Shown here: positions 5,126 to 7,845 of the stretch, one piece after another
Numbering within the stretch: the stretch's first letter is position 1
Layout of the letters: each line of letters starts with the position of its first letter
From: Caryophanales bacterium UBA3375
GTDB lineage: Bacteria > Bacillota_I > Bacilli_A > UBA3375
DNA length: 7,845 nt
Direction: 5' to 3'
NCBI GenBank assembly: GCA_002359095.1
Contig: DEQD01000027.1
Location: forward strand, 1-7,845
The notes under the pieces: model-generated
Told to the model about the DNA's origin: nothing
Databases searched by the model: none
Seen by the model: only the letters and a program-made list of their open reading frames with translations
Made by a program: the position numbers and the translations under genes

Positions 5126-7385
5126 TTAATGGATATAAATATGAAATTATCATCCCTATTAATGATAATATAAATACTAAATTACTAATAGAATTATGTG
5201 AATAATAAATAATTATTGTTTGAATTAAAATTATAATTATCCACATAATTGATAATTCTAAACTAATTTGATTAAATGATTGAGTACTAGTAAAATTACT
5301 AGGTAGCGTTGGTTTAATAATTTTTGCTAAAAAGTTTGGTTTTAATAATAATATAGCTAGTGTAGTTATTATTCCAATAAATAATACATTATTTATTTTT
5401 AGAATATATAATACAATACTAGTTATTATCCCTATAGCTAAACTTTTATCAAAACTTGTTATATATTTGTGTTTAAAACAATTAATAATTACCCAACTAA
5501 TAGCACTAAGTGATAAGAATACAATTGTTAAATTAGTATATATCATTCCTACTTGCATTAAAATAATTGGAACAAAAGATAAAAATGACATTATAATACT
5601 AAACCAAAAATTATATTTTGGATGAACAACATCTTCATTAGTTATAGCATCTAACAAATAATTAAATGCATTAACATCACCTATTAGTTTTAACTTGTCT
5701 GCACTAGTTGCTGATTCTCCACTTATATAATAACTACCTAATTGATACCAACTATCTTTATCAGTTTTTATAATCAGATCTGTTTGTTCTTTTTTATTAT
5801 TACCTAATATATAACTTTTATCACCTAATTCAAGTTGATATTTATATTCTGAATCTAATAAATATTTATTTGTTTCATAAACTAATATATCGGGACTAAC
5901 CTTACTTTTTATTTTAGTATTTCCTTTTAATTTATCAAGTAAATACTTACTAGCAAATATACCACAACGAAGACTTCCTTCAAAACCACCACCTGGATTT
6001 ACCCATGAAGATACATATGTTAAATTATCAATATTTTTACTAACATATGTAGGACGATTATTACCACCACACTTAATCGTTTGATTTAATCCATAAACAG
6101 CACCATTAGGATTTGATGTATATCTTTTCATCGTATATGGTGTTGCTAAATTAGTAAAAATTATATGATCTTTTACTAATGGAAATAATTCATATAATCT
6201 ATCTAATAAAATTGTTTCTAAATTTTGTTTTTCTTCTAAATATAATTCTTTTTGATTAGGATGGTAATGTTTTAATAAATCTCCAATTGTTAAAACAATA
6301 ATATTTTGCTTTATTTTTTTATCCATTTTGTGATAATTAACTATACCTAACGGAGTATTTTTATAATTAGCACATAAAATATCATGATAATTAAAATCAT
6401 TATTTCCAGAATCAATGAAATAATCTTCATCACTTATTCCTAGACTTTGAGGTTCCTTATCTAAAACTATAAATAATTGAGATAAACTAAAATCACATTC
6501 ATTATCTTTAAATATTTTTAATTCTTGGTTTATTAATTGATTATCATCAATTAACTTTTCTAATAATAATGGTGAAAAACTACATATATACTCATCTGCT
6601 CTAAATTCTTTATTTCTAGCAATAACAGATTCAATTTTATTATTCTTAATGTTGATTTTATCTATAGGATGAGATTTATATATTTCTCCTCCATTATTTT
6701 TAATTAATTCTTCCATTCTTGTAATTAACTCATAACCACCACCATTTATATAATATGTTCCACCAAATACGTAAGATGTCCAACCAAAAATGTAATATAA
6801 TGCATTTATTTCTTGTGGAGGTAAACCAAAATATAACCATAATACACTAAAATAATGCAAAAAATCCTCATCTTGAACATATCTATAAACAAAATCACTT
6901 AAACTTATATTTTCAAGAGTATCAAAATATGCAGGAATGTTTCCTTTAGCAAAAACGTTTTTTTCCATATCGTTATCAAAATTTTTTAAAAATGATAAAA
7001 ATTTATCAATACCTTCAATTTGGTTTGGAAATAATTCCTTCATTTGTTTTTCTATATTTTCTATTCCTTGCGGAATTTTAATTTCCTCACCCCTAAATAT
7101 TAGTGTTGCAACTTCATTTTTTTTACTCAACATTTCATTATTAATTATATTTTGATCTACTAATTTTTTATATAAATCACGATCTTGATTTAAATTACCA
7201 ATACCGTGTAATGAGGAATCAAAATTAATTAATTCTTCATTAACTTTTCTTCGAAAAGTAGAAGCATATCCTCCTAATTTATTATGTGCTTCTAATATAC
7301 TAACTTTATATCCCTTTTTTGATAATACTACTCCAGTATATAAACTACCTATACCACTTCCCATTAAAATTATGCTTTTTTCCAT
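5106..7385 (-). CDS. FAD-dependent CrtI/retinol-saturase-like oxidoreductase fused to SCP2-like and membrane domains
   Basis: The 759-residue product starts with a dinucleotide-binding fold: GSGIGSLYTGVVLSKKGYKV then E32 and GG at 38-39 (9-39), followed by FDSSLHGIG (55-63) of the phytoene desaturase/retinol saturase type. A substrate region includes GGTYYINGGGYELITRM (208-224). Next come the family's PYTMKRYTSNPNGAVYG (416-432) and the C-terminal FAD signature WVNPGGGFEGSLRCGIFASK (461-480). CrtI-type enzymes normally end near here, at about 500 residues. The next stretch (about 498-582, including TDLIIKTDKDSWYQLGS and SADKLKLIGDVNAFNYLLDA) has the spacing of an SCP2 sterol-carrier fold. Six hydrophobic helices follow (about 593-616, 618-636, 646-664, 667-682, 708-727, 733-751). 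ATG 7385 has GAGAGG just upstream. It likely oxidises, reduces or isomerises a polyunsaturated isoprenoid or lipid at the membrane; the substrate is unknown. The FAD fold is certain, SCP2 likely, and the membrane region unassigned. Confidence 0.9.
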   Translation of the reverse strand: MEKSIILMGSGIGSLYTGVVLSKKGYKVSILEAHNKLGGYASTFRRKVNEELINFDSSLHGIGNLNQDRDLYKKLVDQNIINNEMLSKKNEVATLIFRGEEIKIPQGIENIEKQMKELFPNQIEGIDKFLSFLKNFDNDMEKNVFAKGNIPAYFDTLENISLSDFVYRYVQDEDFLHYFSVLWLYFGLPPQEINALYYIFGWTSYVFGGTYYINGGGYELITRMEELIKNNGGEIYKSHPIDKINIKNNKIESVIARNKEFRADEYICSFSPLLLEKLIDDNQLINQELKIFKDNECDFSLSQLFIVLDKEPQSLGISDEDYFIDSGNNDFNYHDILCANYKNTPLGIVNYHKMDKKIKQNIIVLTIGDLLKHYHPNQKELYLEEKQNLETILLDRLYELFPLVKDHIIFTNLATPYTMKRYTSNPNGAVYGLNQTIKCGGNNRPTYVSKNIDNLTYVSSWVNPGGGFEGSLRCGIFASKYLLDKLKGNTKIKSKVSPDILVYETNKYLLDSEYKYQLELGDKSYILGNNKKEQTDLIIKTDKDSWYQLGSYYISGESATSADKLKLIGDVNAFNYLLDAITNEDVVHPKYNFWFSIIMSFLSFVPIILMQVGMIYTNLTIVFLSLSAISWVIINCFKHKYITSFDKSLAIGIITSIVLYILKINNVLFIGIITTLAILLLKPNFLAKIIKPTLPSNFTSTQSFNQISLELSIMWIIIILIQTIIIYYSHNSISNLVFILSLIGMIISYLYPLKKRKEI

Positions 7386-7402
7386 TTTACCTCTCTTAAT
7401 TA

Positions 7403-7452
7403 TAATTATATAAGAAACAAAATTATTCTAACTTTTGTTTCTTATATAATTA
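7403..7452. repeat. Perfect 20-bp palindrome with 10-base loop ahead of the FAD gene
   Basis: Arms 7403-7422 and 7433-7452 are exact reverse complements (core ATATAAGAAACAAAA), separated by 10 bases. In the FAD-gene transcript this would be a long AU-rich hairpin ending about eight bases before the GAGAGG ribosome-binding site. It lacks a following U-run on the minus strand, so it is not a normal terminator. TATAAT sequences on the minus strand (7399-7404 and 7405-7410) fall in or beside one arm, but no matching -35 was found. It could be an operator, a translation-controlling hairpin or an mRNA stabiliser. Confidence 0.8.
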
Positions 7453-7473
7453 AAACCCTACTAGAGGGTTTTT
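7452..7473 (-). terminator. Rho-independent terminator after the HU gene, possibly bidirectional
   Basis: On the minus strand AAAACCCT-CTAGT-AGGGTTTT forms an eight-pair stem with a five-base loop. The 3' arm ends in TTTT and continues TTTTAATT. It lies 6 bases after the HU stop codon. On the + strand the same stem is followed by TTTTT, so it may also stop transcription in the other direction. It separates HU from the FAD gene. Confidence 0.8.
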
Positions 7474-7478
7474 AATCA

Positions 7479-7751
7479 TTAGTTTAATAAATCTTTGAAT
7501 ACTTTTGAAGGTTTAAATTTAACACTTTTTGAAGCTTTAATTTTAATTTTTTCTTTAGTTGCTGGGTTAATACCATTTCTTGCTGCATTTTTTTTAGGTG
7601 CAAAAGATCCAAATCCTGGTAATTTAACCTCTTTACCTTTTTTAACTTGTTTTTTAATTGTGTCACAAGTCACATTAATCATAGCTTCACATTTAGATTT
7701 TGGTAAATCTAATTCTTTAGCTAACACTTCTACTAATTCTTTTTTATTCAT
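7479..7751 (-). CDS. hup: HU-family nucleoid DNA-binding protein
   Basis: At 90 residues it is the standard HU length. It shows the N-terminal helical dimerisation part (MNKKELVEVLAKELDL), the GFGSF turn (46-50), and the beta-arm with R58-N-G-I-N-P63. P63 is the conserved proline that intercalates into bent DNA. The family ending FKPSKVFKDLLN follows. It acts as a dimer that bends and compacts the chromosome. ATG 7751 has a textbook AGGAGG with a four-base spacer. An extended -10 lies upstream and a terminator follows directly, so it is probably monocistronic and strongly expressed. IHF is the related alternative, but a lone copy in an AT-rich Gram-positive fits HU. Confidence 0.97.
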   Translation of the reverse strand: MNKKELVEVLAKELDLPKSKCEAMINVTCDTIKKQVKKGKEVKLPGFGSFAPKKNAARNGINPATKEKIKIKASKSVKFKPSKVFKDLLN

Positions 7752-7778
7752 AATTCCTCCTAGAATTTTTTACATAAT

Positions 7779-7787
7779 ATTTTAACA
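7779..7787 (-). promoter_or_regulatory. Probable extended -10 promoter for HU
   Basis: The minus strand reads TGTTAAAAT, a TGn extended -10 with a one-mismatch TATAAT hexamer, 27 bases before the HU ATG. No good -35 hexamer is seen 16-18 bases upstream. The short distance gives a compact leader that includes AGGAGG. Confidence 0.5.
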
Positions 7788-7845
7788 TAAAATAATAAAT
7801 AATTTTGAAAAAACTCCTTAAATTGTCGTGTAAATGTGATATTGT
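7788..7845. other. Window edge, no supported feature
   Basis: This AT-rich stretch lies upstream of the HU promoter. Two minus-strand frames stay open through it, but neither shows a recognisable product or a start. It may hold the 3' end or spacer of a gene beyond the window. Confidence 0.4.

Noticed and set aside
6937..7155. Plus-strand 72-codon open frame
   Set aside because: It is antisense to the FAD-binding part of the oxidoreductase, has no start signal and has a low-complexity composition.
7484..7666. Minus-strand 60-codon lysine/leucine-rich frame within HU
   Set aside because: It is an out-of-frame reading of the lysine-rich HU sequence with no independent start signal.
7495..7785. 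Plus-strand 96-codon open frame covering the HU gene
   Set aside because: It is the mirror of a highly conserved HU gene that has a textbook ribosome-binding site and a terminator.
1..7845. Search for CRISPR arrays, tRNA/rRNA genes, riboswitches and toxin-antitoxin pairs
   Set aside because: No regularly spaced repeats, tRNA cloverleaf signatures, conserved riboswitch cores or recognisable toxin/antitoxin motifs were seen on either strand by eye.

Overview
The window comes from a very AT-rich, low-GC Gram-positive-type bacterium that uses the standard bacterial code: tryptophan is TGG throughout, and frames of several hundred codons run without internal TGA. The strong AT bias, the IS30-type element and the small membrane-protein cluster would fit the Mycoplasmatota/Bacillota border (Acholeplasma, Haloplasma or Izemoplasma-like lineages, or uncultured gut relatives). 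This placement is an inference from composition and gene style only.

Layout. Positions 48-806 hold a decayed IS30-family insertion sequence on the + strand. It has recognisable terminal inverted repeats and a probable 14-bp flanking direct repeat. Its transposase is broken by frameshifts, a stop codon, an internal deletion and loss of the catalytic glutamate. Every other supported gene is on the minus strand. Read in the direction of transcription (right to left) these are: an HU-type nucleoid protein (7479-7751) with its own promoter and terminator; a large FAD-dependent CrtI/retinol-saturase-like oxidoreductase (5106-7385) that appears fused to an SCP2-like lipid-binding domain and a six-helix membrane region; a frameshifted membrane-protein remnant (4911-5125); a 101-residue three-helix membrane protein (4579-4884); a 439-residue six-helix membrane protein with a large polar C-terminal domain (3247-4566); glutamyl-tRNA synthetase gltX (1719-3173) from its own extended -10 promoter; and an anchored extracytoplasmic protein with two similar beta-rich segments (844-1677), probably co-transcribed with gltX.

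How the parts fit. HU and gltX are housekeeping genes and flank an accessory block of membrane-associated genes (3247-7385). The oxidoreductase's combination of FAD fold, lipid-carrier domain and membrane anchor suggests chemistry on a hydrophobic, membrane-resident isoprenoid or lipid. The substrate cannot be read from the sequence, and no other pathway genes are in view.

No complete new system (defence, toxin-antitoxin, CRISPR, retron or RNA gene) is evident. The items most worth a second look are the FAD-SCP2-membrane fusion, the A8 tract just before its stop codon that could slip into a downstream transmembrane frame, the perfect 20-bp palindrome directly in front of that gene, and the long direct repeat around the IS element.
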